Assembly: GCA_034667465.1 (NCBI GenBank)
Contig: JAXDJV010000002.1
Location: forward strand, 310,001-374,000
Length of the DNA stretch: 64,000 bases
Source of the DNA: JAOBAU01 sp034667465
Lineage (GTDB): Bacteria > Acidobacteriota > Thermoanaerobaculia > Gp7-AA8
Direction of reading: 5' to 3'
The notes below the pieces were generated by a model that was not told where the DNA came from, did not search any database, and saw nothing but the letters and a program-made list of their open reading frames with translations. Made by a program: the position numbers and the translations under genes. Shown one piece after another: positions 1 to 8,117 of this stretch; the first letter of the stretch is position 1; each line of letters opens with the position of its first letter.

Positions 1-942
1 ATCTTCGCCGCGTTCTACGCCACCGCGATCGTGCTCGACGTTCCGATCAGCTCGATGTGGCGCGCCGCGCTGACGATCCTGCTCTCGCTGATTCCGGGCG
101 CCGCGTACGTCAGTGTGATCAACGATCTCACCGATCGCGATGACGATCTCGCCGCCGGCAAAACGAATCGGCTCATCGGACGCACACGCGTCACGATCGC
201 GATGCTGATCGGAACAACAGTTGCGGCCGGAGTCGTCTTCGCGTGGCTCTGGCGCAACGACACGCTGCTGCTCAGCTGCTATCTCGCCGCGTGGCTCGCG
301 TTCTCGCTCTATTCGCTGCCGCCATTCCGTTTCAAAATTCGCGGACTCGCCGGCGTGCTCTGCGATGCAAGCGGCGCTCATCTTTTCCCGACGCTCGTCG
401 CCGTGATCCTCGCCTTCCGCGCAGCCGGACGGGACGTCAGCATTCCGTGGATCGTGAGCGTCGGCGTCTGGGCATTCGCGTACGGGCTGCGCGGAATCCT
501 CTGGCATCAGCTGACCGACGTCGACAACGATCGCAGCGCCGGCGTGCGCACGTTCGCGCACCGTCACCCGCCGCAGGTCGCCGCACGACTCGGGACGTTC
601 GGAGCGTTTCCGCTCGAGCTCATCGCGTTCGGCGCCATGTTGTGGCAGTTGCAGAGCGCGTGGCCGCTGCTGTTCCTGGCGATCTACGCGCTGATGTCGG
701 CGCGGCGCATGCGCAACTGGAAGATGGAGGCGGCGATCGTCGCGCCGAAGCCGCACTTCTTCATCGTGCTGCACGAGTACTACAACGTGCTCTTCCCGAT
801 CTCGCTGCTGATCGCGTCGGCGATTCGCTTTCCGATCGATGGCGTTGCGCTGCTCGCGCATCTGCTGATTTTTCCCGCGCGCGCGACGCAGACCGCAGTC
901 GATTTCTGGAAGCTGATGCCGCGGCTGCGTTACCAGAGATAG
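1..942 (+). CDS. UbiA-family prenyltransferase, 5' end cut by window
   Basis: Integral membrane prenyltransferase of the UbiA superfamily, which moves an isoprenyl chain from a diphosphate donor to an acceptor. The reading frame is open from base 1, so the true start lies to the left; a GTG at 31 is in frame but need not be the start. Two Asp-rich motifs typical of the family are visible: NDLTDRDDD (bases about 121-147) and DVDNDRSAG (about 520-546), separated by several hydrophobic segments. These motifs bind Mg-diphosphate in the family. The acceptor cannot be told from sequence. The gene runs toward the sulfotransferase gene and overlaps its end by 13 nt. With the cyclase-like protein, methyltransferase and sulfotransferase nearby, an isoprenoid product is plausible, but that is inference. 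Confidence 0.85.
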   Translation: MFAAFYATAIVLDVPISSMWRAALTILLSLIPGAAYVSVINDLTDRDDDLAAGKTNRLIGRTRVTIAMLIGTTVAAGVVFAWLWRNDTLLLSCYLAAWLAFSLYSLPPFRFKIRGLAGVLCDASGAHLFPTLVAVILAFRAAGRDVSIPWIVSVGVWAFAYGLRGILWHQLTDVDNDRSAGVRTFAHRHPPQVAARLGTFGAFPLELIAFGAMLWQLQSAWPLLFLAIYALMSARRMRNWKMEAAIVAPKPHFFIVLHEYYNVLFPISLLIASAIRFPIDGVALLAHLLIFPARATQTAVDFWKLMPRLRYQR

Positions 943-1823
943 TCGGCGGCGTACGGCGCGTAATACGGCTGGCCTCGCAGACAGTCAGCGCGTCCGCGGA
1001 ACGCGTCGACGAGGCTTTCGGGAACGCCGGCGAGATTGATCGGCGCTCCCGGCCGCAAACGCTGCAGCAAACGGATCGGCAGCCGCAGGCGATTGTTGAA
1101 GACGGCGCGCGAGTACGCTCGTCCGATGCGGCCACCGCCGAAACGTGCAGCGAAGTTCGAGAGCCGCGGATACCAGTAGAGCTCGACCGGCGAGAGCGCC
1201 GCGTTGACACGCTCGCCGGCGACGGTGAAACGCTCGAGCCCGAGGCATGTTTCGAGTGAGGCGGTGAACGCGTTCGCGTCATCGCGAAGGAGCTCGTACG
1301 GCAGCGCGATGACGTTCTCGTCGCCGAATCGTTTTCGATAGAGGCCGAGCAGCGAGCAATAGTCCCAGCCATCGCGCCGCTCGCGCACGGCGGTCTCGAG
1401 CCGCGCGCAGAACTCCTCGAACGACTGCGTGATCCCGCCTCGCACCGTTTGCGAATACATCGACGGAATCGCCGATCGAAATCCGCGCGTGACCACGAGC
1501 ACCTTCGCGTTCGGAAAGAGATCGGCGAGCAGCTCGCACGCCGACGCCTGTGCGGTTTCCATCGGCACGGCCGGCTCGTCGTGAAAGTCCGACGTGATCT
1601 CGCCGAACGATGCGGTCGGCGTCGCAAACGCTTCGCTGCTGGTCACGCGATAAAGCGTCTGTCGCGCCGGCGGCGCGGCGGCGTCTCGCACGAGCCGGTA
1701 GATGTCGTGATATCCGGCGAGCCCGCCGTGCGCGTACGCAAGCTGCGGATGACCGGAGAACCAGCGGCGCAGAAAATTCGAGCCGGTTTTCGGGTAGCCG
1801 ATATGGATGAGATGACCGGTCAT
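930..1823 (-). CDS. sulfotransferase-family protein
   Basis: Putative PAPS-dependent sulfotransferase of 297 residues, transferring sulfate to a hydroxyl or amine of an unknown acceptor. The N-terminus has the 5'-phosphosulfate loop (YPKTGSNFLRRWF, residues 9-21). A second family signature follows the strand VLVVTRGFRSAIPSMYS, matching the 3'-phosphate-binding Arg/Ser region. I chose the ATG at 1823, which places the PAPS loop at the usual distance from the start; an in-frame upstream ATG at 1865 would add 14 unlikely residues and overlap the divergent methyltransferase. The start lies only 29 bp from the divergent methyltransferase start, and the 3' end overlaps the UbiA gene by 13 nt. It is probably a tailoring enzyme of the neighbouring pathway. 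Confidence 0.8.
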   Translation of the reverse strand: MTGHLIHIGYPKTGSNFLRRWFSGHPQLAYAHGGLAGYHDIYRLVRDAAAPPARQTLYRVTSSEAFATPTASFGEITSDFHDEPAVPMETAQASACELLADLFPNAKVLVVTRGFRSAIPSMYSQTVRGGITQSFEEFCARLETAVRERRDGWDYCSLLGLYRKRFGDENVIALPYELLRDDANAFTASLETCLGLERFTVAGERVNAALSPVELYWYPRLSNFAARFGGGRIGRAYSRAVFNNRLRLPIRLLQRLRPGAPINLAGVPESLVDAFRGRADCLRGQPYYAPYAADYLW

Positions 1824-1852
1824 GAATGCTTGTAGCATGACGGCGGAGCCCG

Positions 1853-2653
1853 ATGAACGGAGCAACTTTCGGCGCGCGCTACGACGCCATCATTTCAGAG
1901 CCGCGAATGCGCGCGCTGTACGGCACGAGCGGGTATTTCAACACGGGCTACTGGCCGGCCGGCGTCACGAACCTGGTCGACGCGTGCGACCGGCTCGTCG
2001 ATGAGATCGCGTCGGCGATCCCGGCGAGTGCGCGAACGATCGTCGACATCGGCTGCGGTCTCGGCGCGGGGACGCGACGGATCGCTGAGCGCTTTCCCGC
2101 TGCGCGCGTGACCGGACTGAATCTCTCGTTGTGGCAACTCGCGCAGGTGAAAGCTCGCGGCGTCGGCGCGGTGGTAACCGACGCGGCGCGGCAGGCGCTC
2201 GCGAGCGATGCGGTCGACGCGGTGACGGCGATCGAATCGCCGCAGCATTTCGATACGCGCGCCAACTTCTTCGCGGAAGCACATCGAGTGTTACGGCCCG
2301 GCGGCGTCATCACATTGTCGGACATGTTGTTCGTCGACGCGGACGTCATCGGCGCGTGGATGCTGCCGCCGGCGAATCGGATCGCGTCGCTCGCCGATTA
2401 CACGAAGGCGCTCGCCGATGCAGGCTTCGTCGACATCGCAGTTCGCGACGCCACCGACCTCTGCTGGCGGCCGTATTGCGCGGCGATGCGCGGCGTGTTC
2501 GCCGGTCACGAGGCATCGCTGCGCGCGATCGAAGAGTCGCTGTCGCTTTACGTCCTGGCGTCGGCGCGCAAAGCGGACATTCCGCGCGTCAGCGCTTCGA
2601 TGCTGAACGAAGTCGTCAGCTCTTCCGAGCCCCACCACGGCGTGTCGGGATGA
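1853..2653 (+). CDS. SAM-dependent class I methyltransferase
   Basis: A 266-residue class I methyltransferase. Motif I (VDIGCGLGAGT, residues 64-74) binds S-adenosylmethionine, and the later HRVLRPGGVITLSDML segment is the usual post-motif III strand of small-molecule (UbiE-like) methyltransferases. The N-terminal SGYFNTGYW segment is also common in this type. The methyl acceptor is unknown. It is divergent from the sulfotransferase and convergent with the cyclase-like gene, and its last 106 nt lie antisense to the coding end of the cyclase-like gene, which is an unusually long overlap. The C-terminal 35 residues are therefore the least certain part, although no earlier stop exists in frame. 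Confidence 0.85.
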   Translation: MNGATFGARYDAIISEPRMRALYGTSGYFNTGYWPAGVTNLVDACDRLVDEIASAIPASARTIVDIGCGLGAGTRRIAERFPAARVTGLNLSLWQLAQVKARGVGAVVTDAARQALASDAVDAVTAIESPQHFDTRANFFAEAHRVLRPGGVITLSDMLFVDADVIGAWMLPPANRIASLADYTKALADAGFVDIAVRDATDLCWRPYCAAMRGVFAGHEASLRAIEESLSLYVLASARKADIPRVSASMLNEVVSSSEPHHGVSG

Positions 2654-3525
2654 GGCGGCGCGAACGCGTTTGCCGACAGGCGCTTTCGTCCACCGTGATA
2701 CAGGCCGGCGCGCGGCCACGCACCTGAAGGCAGCTGTGCGTCGAGCAGCGGCGCAAGATCGGGCGTGACGTTCCAGTCGAGCAGCGCGCAGGCGGCGAGC
2801 GCCGACTCCAGCGCGTTCGCCGGCGTCGCCGCGGCGATGCGTGCGGTGATCAAATCGCCCGCTTCCGGTGCAATCGCGCGGAGCGCGCGCGAAAAAAAAT
2901 ACCAGACCGCGAACGGCTGCTCGTACCACTTGTCGCACGACGTCTCTTCATTCGCGCGAAGCACGCGCAGCAGATGATCGACGACCGGCCGCGTCTCCGC
3001 GCGATCGCCGAGCGCGAAGAGCACGTTCGCATTCACGACGGCGTCGACATCGAACGGCTTCGCGGATGTGCGACGAAAGAAAAACCACGTCGCCAGCGGA
3101 TGCGCGAGCTGCTCGCGCGACAGCAGCCACGTGCGAAACAGCCCGCGCCGATCGCGATTCGCGAGGAGCAGCGGAACGTTGTCCGGCACTGCTCGGCCGA
3201 CAGCGCGCAACGCCGCGGTCGCGCACGAGGTGTCGTCGGCATCCGGCGGGATCAGCCGATGATGCGGATGCTCGCGGCTCCAGTGACGCCACACACCGCG
3301 GCGATCCATCTCCGCCGCGAGAAAATCGAGTGCGCGTTCGCGCACGACGCGCGCATCCGGCGCGAACGACAACGAATGCGCGGCGATGGCGGTCGGAAAG
3401 ACCGACGGATCGCGCGCGCTGTGGCCGGCGCGAAACGCACCGACCGGAATCTCACCGCTCGGCAGCTGGCTCCGCTCGAGAAACGCGATCGCGCGCGCGA
3501 GCGCGGCGTCGAATCCTAAGACCAT
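2548..3525 (-). CDS. half-size terpene-cyclase-like (squalene/hopene-cyclase repeat) protein
   Basis: A 325-residue all-helical protein resembling one barrel domain of the squalene-hopene cyclase/prenyltransferase-repeat superfamily. QW-type motifs occur at both ends: QLPSGEI at residues 20-26 and QLPSGAW at 264-270. A DADDTS motif at 95-100 matches the DxDD(T) signature whose central Asp protonates the substrate in class II terpene cyclases. Whole hopene cyclases are about 630 residues, so this is half size. It could be a single-domain cyclase, a subunit, or a binding protein. The ATG at 3525 overlaps the upstream ATPase gene by 10 nt and removes 65 arginine-rich residues that only restate that gene in another frame. 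It is the last gene of the five-gene leftward operon. Confidence 0.7.
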   Translation of the reverse strand: MVLGFDAALARAIAFLERSQLPSGEIPVGAFRAGHSARDPSVFPTAIAAHSLSFAPDARVVRERALDFLAAEMDRRGVWRHWSREHPHHRLIPPDADDTSCATAALRAVGRAVPDNVPLLLANRDRRGLFRTWLLSREQLAHPLATWFFFRRTSAKPFDVDAVVNANVLFALGDRAETRPVVDHLLRVLRANEETSCDKWYEQPFAVWYFFSRALRAIAPEAGDLITARIAAATPANALESALAACALLDWNVTPDLAPLLDAQLPSGAWPRAGLYHGGRKRLSANAFAPPHPDTPWWGSEELTTSFSIEALTRGMSALRADART

Positions 3526-4730
3526 TCGACGTCCACTCTGACGAGTTGATTGAGTTCCATCTGCGCGTTGCCGAGCAGCGTCGCGTCGGAACGAACGTCG
3601 AGCGTGGCAGCGGCGTCGTGCCATCCGTAGAGCGCGAGCGGCTGCTTCGTTTCGAAATCCTGGATTGCGGCGCGCAGCGAATAGCGTCCGCCGACCAGCG
3701 GCAGCCGCGGAATGACGCACGTCAGCTCACCGTCGCCGGACGGCAGCGTGCGCCGCGTCAGATCGCTCTCGCCGCAAACGCAAACCCACTGATCGGCGGT
3801 CCAGATGCTGAAGCCCCACGCGACGTCGACCGGTTCGTCGGCGCGATAACGGATCGTGATCCGGAGCGGCTCACCGCTGCGAATCTCATCGCGCTGCAAC
3901 GGCTCGGCGAGGACCTCGGTGATGACGATCGGTCCGATTGCCGGCGCGGAAACGCGCTCGCCTGGCGTTGCGCCGAGGCGCTGCTCGAACATTCGATTGA
4001 GCGTTTCGACCGCGGTGCCGGTGAACGTCAGCCGGCCGCGCTCGAGGAGAATCCCGCGATTGCAGAGCGACTGAATCTGATGCGTGTTGTGCGACACGAA
4101 CAACAGCGCGCCGCCACGCTCGAGGTACGCGTTCATGTGGCTGACGCATTTGCGTTGAAATGCGGCGTCGCCGACAGCCAGCACTTCATCGACGAGCAGA
4201 ATGTCGGGCTTGAGATGCGCGGCGAGTGCGTATGCGAGTCGCGCTTTCATGCCGGAGCTGTACGACTGCACCGGCGCATCGATCGCCTCCGCGACCTCCG
4301 CGAACTCCACCACCTCCTCGGCGAGCACGTCGGTCTCGCGGCGCGTCAGTCCGTAGAGCGCGGCGCCGACGCCGATGTTCTCGCGTCCGGTGAGCAGCGG
4401 ATTGAATCCGGTGCCGAGCTCGATCAGCGCTTCGACGCGACCGCGCAATCGAACCTCGCCGCCGTCCGGTTTGAGCAGACCGTAAAGAATTCGCAGCAGC
4501 GTGCTCTTGCCGGCGCCATTCGCACCGATGACGGCGAGCGCGTCGCCGGCGCGCACATCGAACGAGACGTCGTCGAGCGCGAGAAACTCTCCCGCTCGCA
4601 GTGTCAGCGCCCGCGCGGACGGCAACAGCTCGCGCGCGGTATCGACGACGCCATACCAGAGCGCGCGGCGCAGCTCGCGACAGTATTTCTTCGAGAGGTG
4701 CGAGACGGCGAGAACGGCGTCGCTCGTCAT
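3516..4730 (-). CDS. ABC exporter ATPase, Wzt/KpsT type with C-terminal cargo domain
   Basis: Cytoplasmic ATPase (404 residues) of a polysaccharide/O-antigen-type ABC exporter. Walker A (GANGAGKST), the signature YSSGMKARL and Walker B (ILLVDEVLAVGD) are all present. The signature and the DEVLAVGDAAF segment are characteristic of the Wzt/TagH branch. After about residue 245 there is an extra 150-residue beta-rich domain like Wzt_C, which in O-antigen exporters recognises the modified end of the glycan. That implies a cargo carrying a terminal modification. The start overlaps the P450 stop by 4 nt (ATGA). The partner permease is two genes upstream, separated from it by the P450 gene. Confidence 0.93.
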   Translation of the reverse strand: MTSDAVLAVSHLSKKYCRELRRALWYGVVDTARELLPSARALTLRAGEFLALDDVSFDVRAGDALAVIGANGAGKSTLLRILYGLLKPDGGEVRLRGRVEALIELGTGFNPLLTGRENIGVGAALYGLTRRETDVLAEEVVEFAEVAEAIDAPVQSYSSGMKARLAYALAAHLKPDILLVDEVLAVGDAAFQRKCVSHMNAYLERGGALLFVSHNTHQIQSLCNRGILLERGRLTFTGTAVETLNRMFEQRLGATPGERVSAPAIGPIVITEVLAEPLQRDEIRSGEPLRITIRYRADEPVDVAWGFSIWTADQWVCVCGESDLTRRTLPSGDGELTCVIPRLPLVGGRYSLRAAIQDFETKQPLALYGWHDAAATLDVRSDATLLGNAQMELNQLVRVDVEWS

Positions 4731-6277
4731 ACGCCGATCAGCAGCTCCAGCGGTGCGAGCGTCGTCATCGAACGGAAGTGTCGAACCGATGCCAGCGGCT
4801 GCAGCGCGCGAAATCCCGGGAGGTCGCGGATCAGGGTCGTCAGCGCCGCGTGGACGACGCGACGCGCAAGCGGAGCGCCGACGCAGTAATGGATGCCGTG
4901 GCCAAACGTGAGACTGCGCTGCGTCCGATCGAGCCGCAGCGTTGCAGCGTCATCGAAATGCACTGGATCGCGATTCGCGGCGCTGACGCAGAGCTGCACG
5001 AGCGCGCCGCGCGGAATCGTCACGCCTCCGAGCTCGGCGGCGGCGGTCGTGCGTCGCGCGACGAGATGCTCGGCCGGATGGAGGCGCAGCACTTCATCGA
5101 TGAATGGCTGCAGCCGCGACGGATCGCGTTCGACGTCGTGGCGCAACAGTCGGAGCACGGAATGCGCGATCGCGCGCTCGGTCGTCGTCGTCGACGCGAT
5201 CCAGAAAAGACGCACGAGGCTGCGCGCTTCCGCTTCGTCGAGAAGACCGGCGCTCTCGTGCAGCAGCGTTTTGTAGAGCGATGCGCGTTCGACGAGCGCG
5301 TCGAGCGATGACAGCAGCGCGGGAAACGGCGTCTCTGTTTTGTACGCCGCGCCGGTCGCTTCGCGAATCGATGCGGTGAGCGCGTCATCGGCACCGATGA
5401 TTTGCGCGGCAATGCCGAAACTGATTGGCGCGGCGAAATCGGCGACGACGTCGAGCTCGCGCTTCACGAGTTGCGCGGCGTGACGTTCCGCCGACGCGAG
5501 CAGCGCATCGATGGCGGCAGGAGCGAAGTGCCGTGAGATGAGGCGGCGGATCGCCGTATGTTTCGGCGGATCGGCAGCGGCGAGCACGGCATCGATCGGC
5601 TCCCACGGACTGCTGGAGAAAAGCTGCGGCTGCGCGAAAGCGGATTGCACGTCGTCGAAGCCGAGGACGATGTGAAAGTCGTGACGCGGAAGGTAGTGGA
5701 CTGATCCCTTCGCGCGGAGCGCTTCGTAATATGGGAAAGGATCGCGCGCGACCGCGAATGCGTTGAGATCGAGCGTTTCGGCAGTGACGGCAATCGGCTT
5801 CGCGGGCGGCGAACCGTTCGCGATGCGCAGCGAACGGACGCGCTCGACGTCGGTGATGACTTCGTACCCGTCTTCACGCGCGGCTTCCAGCGCATCCGCG
5901 AAACCGGCCGAAGCCGCGGTGATGCGACTCCAGTACGTGGCGTCGAGCGGAGTGTCGTCAGGCAATCGCCCGCCGAACGTGGCTGAGTAGATGGGACACG
6001 AGGGCTTCCGCGCGACGATGTGCAGCGCGCGCGATGAGCCGATCGCCATCGCTTCATCGCGCGACAACATGCCGGCCGCGTATGCAGCGGTGATCTCTCC
6101 CAAACCTGTACCGGCAACGGCATTCGGAATTACGCCAGCATCCCGCAAACGATCGACGTCGTCGAGCTGCTGATCGTCAAACGACAAAAGCACGTACCGT
6201 TCGCGCGGCGCGATCCGCTCGCGCACCTGGCCGGCGACGCGTTTCGCTTTGCGGATGATGCGCGGCAGCAGAGTCAT
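4727..6277 (-). CDS. cytochrome P450 with degenerate acyltransferase-like N-terminal domain
   Basis: A 516-residue protein with two parts. Residues about 180-516 are a bacterial P450: ExxR at 395-398 (EVLR), the haem loop FGHGIHYCVG with Cys465, and an I-helix reading WIASTTTTERAI where the usual A-G-x-D/E-T-T acid is Thr364. Residues about 45-150 resemble a compacted FabD/polyketide acyltransferase: GVIPNAVAGTGLGEITAAYA (49-68) matches the GHSxGE nucleophile elbow with His and Ser replaced by Thr57 and Gly58. CPIYSATFGGRL (94-105), DATYW (112-116) and GFADALEAAREDGYEV (125-140) match the C-terminal part of such domains. Most of the catalytic core is missing, so it should not be an active acyltransferase. 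The ATG at 6277 forms an ATGA overlap with the permease stop; 136 further upstream codons are a shadow of that gene. Confidence 0.85.
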   Translation of the reverse strand: MTLLPRIIRKAKRVAGQVRERIAPRERYVLLSFDDQQLDDVDRLRDAGVIPNAVAGTGLGEITAAYAAGMLSRDEAMAIGSSRALHIVARKPSCPIYSATFGGRLPDDTPLDATYWSRITAASAGFADALEAAREDGYEVITDVERVRSLRIANGSPPAKPIAVTAETLDLNAFAVARDPFPYYEALRAKGSVHYLPRHDFHIVLGFDDVQSAFAQPQLFSSSPWEPIDAVLAAADPPKHTAIRRLISRHFAPAAIDALLASAERHAAQLVKRELDVVADFAAPISFGIAAQIIGADDALTASIREATGAAYKTETPFPALLSSLDALVERASLYKTLLHESAGLLDEAEARSLVRLFWIASTTTTERAIAHSVLRLLRHDVERDPSRLQPFIDEVLRLHPAEHLVARRTTAAAELGGVTIPRGALVQLCVSAANRDPVHFDDAATLRLDRTQRSLTFGHGIHYCVGAPLARRVVHAALTTLIRDLPGFRALQPLASVRHFRSMTTLAPLELLIGV

Positions 6278-7095
6278 CCGAGTCGTGCCACGAGGTGCGG
6301 TCGTGCCAGGCGGTGGAAGAGCCACGCGACGATGAGCGTCGCGATCGCGAAGATCATCACGACGGCGAAACCGTTCGCTGCCGGGCCGCCGAGGAGCCAG
6401 GAGCGGGTCGTGTCGAGGAGTGGTGTGACCGGATTGAAGCGGACGATTCCGGTCGCCGGCGTCGGATAGATCACCGGCGTCAGAAAGAACCAGAAGCTCG
6501 TGATCATCAGCAGCGAGCGGCTGACGTCGTCGTACAGCATGCCGAGCGGAGCGGCGAGCAGACCGAGCGCGAATCCGAGCGTCGCGAGCGCGATGAGTCC
6601 GAGCGGCATCAGCAACGCCGTCGCGGCGATCTTCAGCTGAAACGCGATGAGCGCGGCCGCGAGCACGAGCAGTCGCACGGCGCAATTGAGCAGCACGTCG
6701 AAAACGCCGGCGACGAGCAACGCTTCGTGCGGCACGCGGCTGCGCGCGATCGTCTGTCGCGCTGCCGTCAGCTGCTGCAGCGGCGCGTTGAGCGCGTCGA
6801 CGAAAACCTGCCAGCAGATCATGCCGGTGAGAACGTAAATCGGATACGGAATCGCGGTCGTTTCGATTGCGATGATGCGACGCGACTGGACGTAAACCCA
6901 GATCAGCGTGGTGGCGAGCGTCGGCAGCAGCAGCCAGAGATACCCGAGCGCCGTGCGGCGATTGCGCGCCTGTGTGTGACTCCGAAACAGCCGCCAGGCG
7001 ACGCCAGGCGCGCGGCGGAGATCGGCAAGAGCCTGCGCGAAAAATCGCCGCGGGTGCCGCAGCTCGGACTCCGACGTGTAGACGATCTCGCTCAT
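6274..7095 (-). CDS. ABC-2 type exporter permease, Wzm-like
   Basis: Inner-membrane permease of 273 residues, partner of the Wzt-type ATPase. After a cytoplasmic N-terminus (amphipathic start and RRTALGYLWLLLPTLATTLIWVYV) come about six transmembrane helices. The pattern, including a periplasmic loop before SFWFFLTPVIYP, is that of the O-antigen/teichoic-acid ABC2 permease family. It should form a dimeric channel moving a lipid-linked or amphipathic product across the inner membrane. The start codon at 7095 overlaps the glycosyltransferase stop and its stop overlaps the P450 start, both as ATGA, so translation is probably coupled. Confidence 0.92.
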   Translation of the reverse strand: MSEIVYTSESELRHPRRFFAQALADLRRAPGVAWRLFRSHTQARNRRTALGYLWLLLPTLATTLIWVYVQSRRIIAIETTAIPYPIYVLTGMICWQVFVDALNAPLQQLTAARQTIARSRVPHEALLVAGVFDVLLNCAVRLLVLAAALIAFQLKIAATALLMPLGLIALATLGFALGLLAAPLGMLYDDVSRSLLMITSFWFFLTPVIYPTPATGIVRFNPVTPLLDTTRSWLLGGPAANGFAVVMIFAIATLIVAWLFHRLARPHLVARLG

Positions 7096-8051
7096 ACCCG
7101 AATCGTGCTGCGATCGAGCGCGCGCCACAGCCGAGCGATCAGTCGCAGCGCCGGTTTCGGGACCGCGCACGCGACCAGCGCCGCGTAAGCCTCGAACCAG
7201 AGCGGCTCGAAGAGGATGCTTGCGCGCGCGTGCCGGATCGCGGCGGCGCGGGGACCGCCGAGGAGTGCGATGCGCGCGCAGTCGAGGTGATAGCGCGCGA
7301 CGTGACTGGTGCGCGGCCGCGACGCCGGCACGGCGAGCGGCCGCAGACCGCGTGACACGCGCACCCTGCTGTTGATCACCGCTCCCATCGACAGCTGCCA
7401 CTCGCGATGCCGGATGCCGATCGCGCCGCGGTGTCTGCGATACGCAAGCAGCGGCTCGCGAAGATTGGCGAGCTGTCCCTTCTCGACGAGGCGAATCCAG
7501 AGATCGTAGTCCTCGCTCGGATAGCGATCGAGATCGTATCCACCGACGGCGAGGAGCGCTTCGCGCCGCGCCAGGACGGTCGGATGCGCGATGGCCGACG
7601 TGCCGCCGATCAGTTCCGATTCGATGTCGATGTGCGCTTCGGCGAACGTCTTCGTGCCGACGTGCTCACCGACCTCATCGATGATCTCGATGGCGGTTCC
7701 AACGGCCACGCAATCCGGCCGCGCGTCGAGGAACGCGATCTGTTTCTGCAGGCGCGACGGGAACGAGACGTCGTCCGCGTCCATCCGCGCGATGTACTGC
7801 CCCTTCGCGGCAGCGAGGCCGGCGTTCAGCGCCTGCGCAAAGCCGTGATGCTCGCGAGTGATCACGACCACACGCGGGTCGCGCTCGGCAAATCCGCTCG
7901 CGATGCCGGCCGTCTCGTCGGTGGAACCGTCGTCGATGACGAGCAGCTCGAGCGAAGTGAAGGTTTGCGACAGCACGCTGTCGATCGCGCGTGCCAGAAA
8001 TCGTTCACCGTTCCAGACCGGAAGGACAACAGAAACCCGTGGGGCAACCAT
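7092..8051 (-). CDS. family 2 glycosyltransferase
   Basis: GT-A fold glycosyltransferase of 319 residues, first gene of the leftward export operon. The N-terminus (PRVSVVLPVWNGE) is the canonical start of GT2 enzymes. The nucleotide-binding DDGSTDE and the metal-binding DADD (in ARMDADDVSFPSRL) are present, followed by GGYDLDRYPSEDYDLWIRL, which contains the ED acceptor-site motif typical of processive and non-processive GT2 enzymes. The C-terminal 90 residues are helical without clear membrane spans. ATG 8051 was chosen because the fold starts directly after it; ATG 8081 would add ten residues. The operon promoter should lie in the 66 bp between here and the Spy-like gene, but I see no convincing hexamers. 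Confidence 0.92.
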   Translation of the reverse strand: MVAPRVSVVLPVWNGERFLARAIDSVLSQTFTSLELLVIDDGSTDETAGIASGFAERDPRVVVITREHHGFAQALNAGLAAAKGQYIARMDADDVSFPSRLQKQIAFLDARPDCVAVGTAIEIIDEVGEHVGTKTFAEAHIDIESELIGGTSAIAHPTVLARREALLAVGGYDLDRYPSEDYDLWIRLVEKGQLANLREPLLAYRRHRGAIGIRHREWQLSMGAVINSRVRVSRGLRPLAVPASRPRTSHVARYHLDCARIALLGGPRAAAIRHARASILFEPLWFEAYAALVACAVPKPALRLIARLWRALDRSTIRV

Positions 8052-8117
8052 GTGCGGCCCGCAGTGTATCCGCGATGCCAATACAGCTGTGAGCGCGCCA
8101 CTCCGGCGTCGTGTCCG

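Noticed and set aside
2868..4889. 673-codon open frame on the plus strand opposite the ABC ATPase and cyclase-like genes
   Set aside because: Arg/Ala-rich low-complexity translation typical of an antisense shadow in GC-rich DNA; the minus-strand genes have clear domains.
6278..6685. 136-codon N-terminal extension of the P450
   Set aside because: It is the permease sequence in another frame; the ATGA start at 6277 fits the operon pattern.
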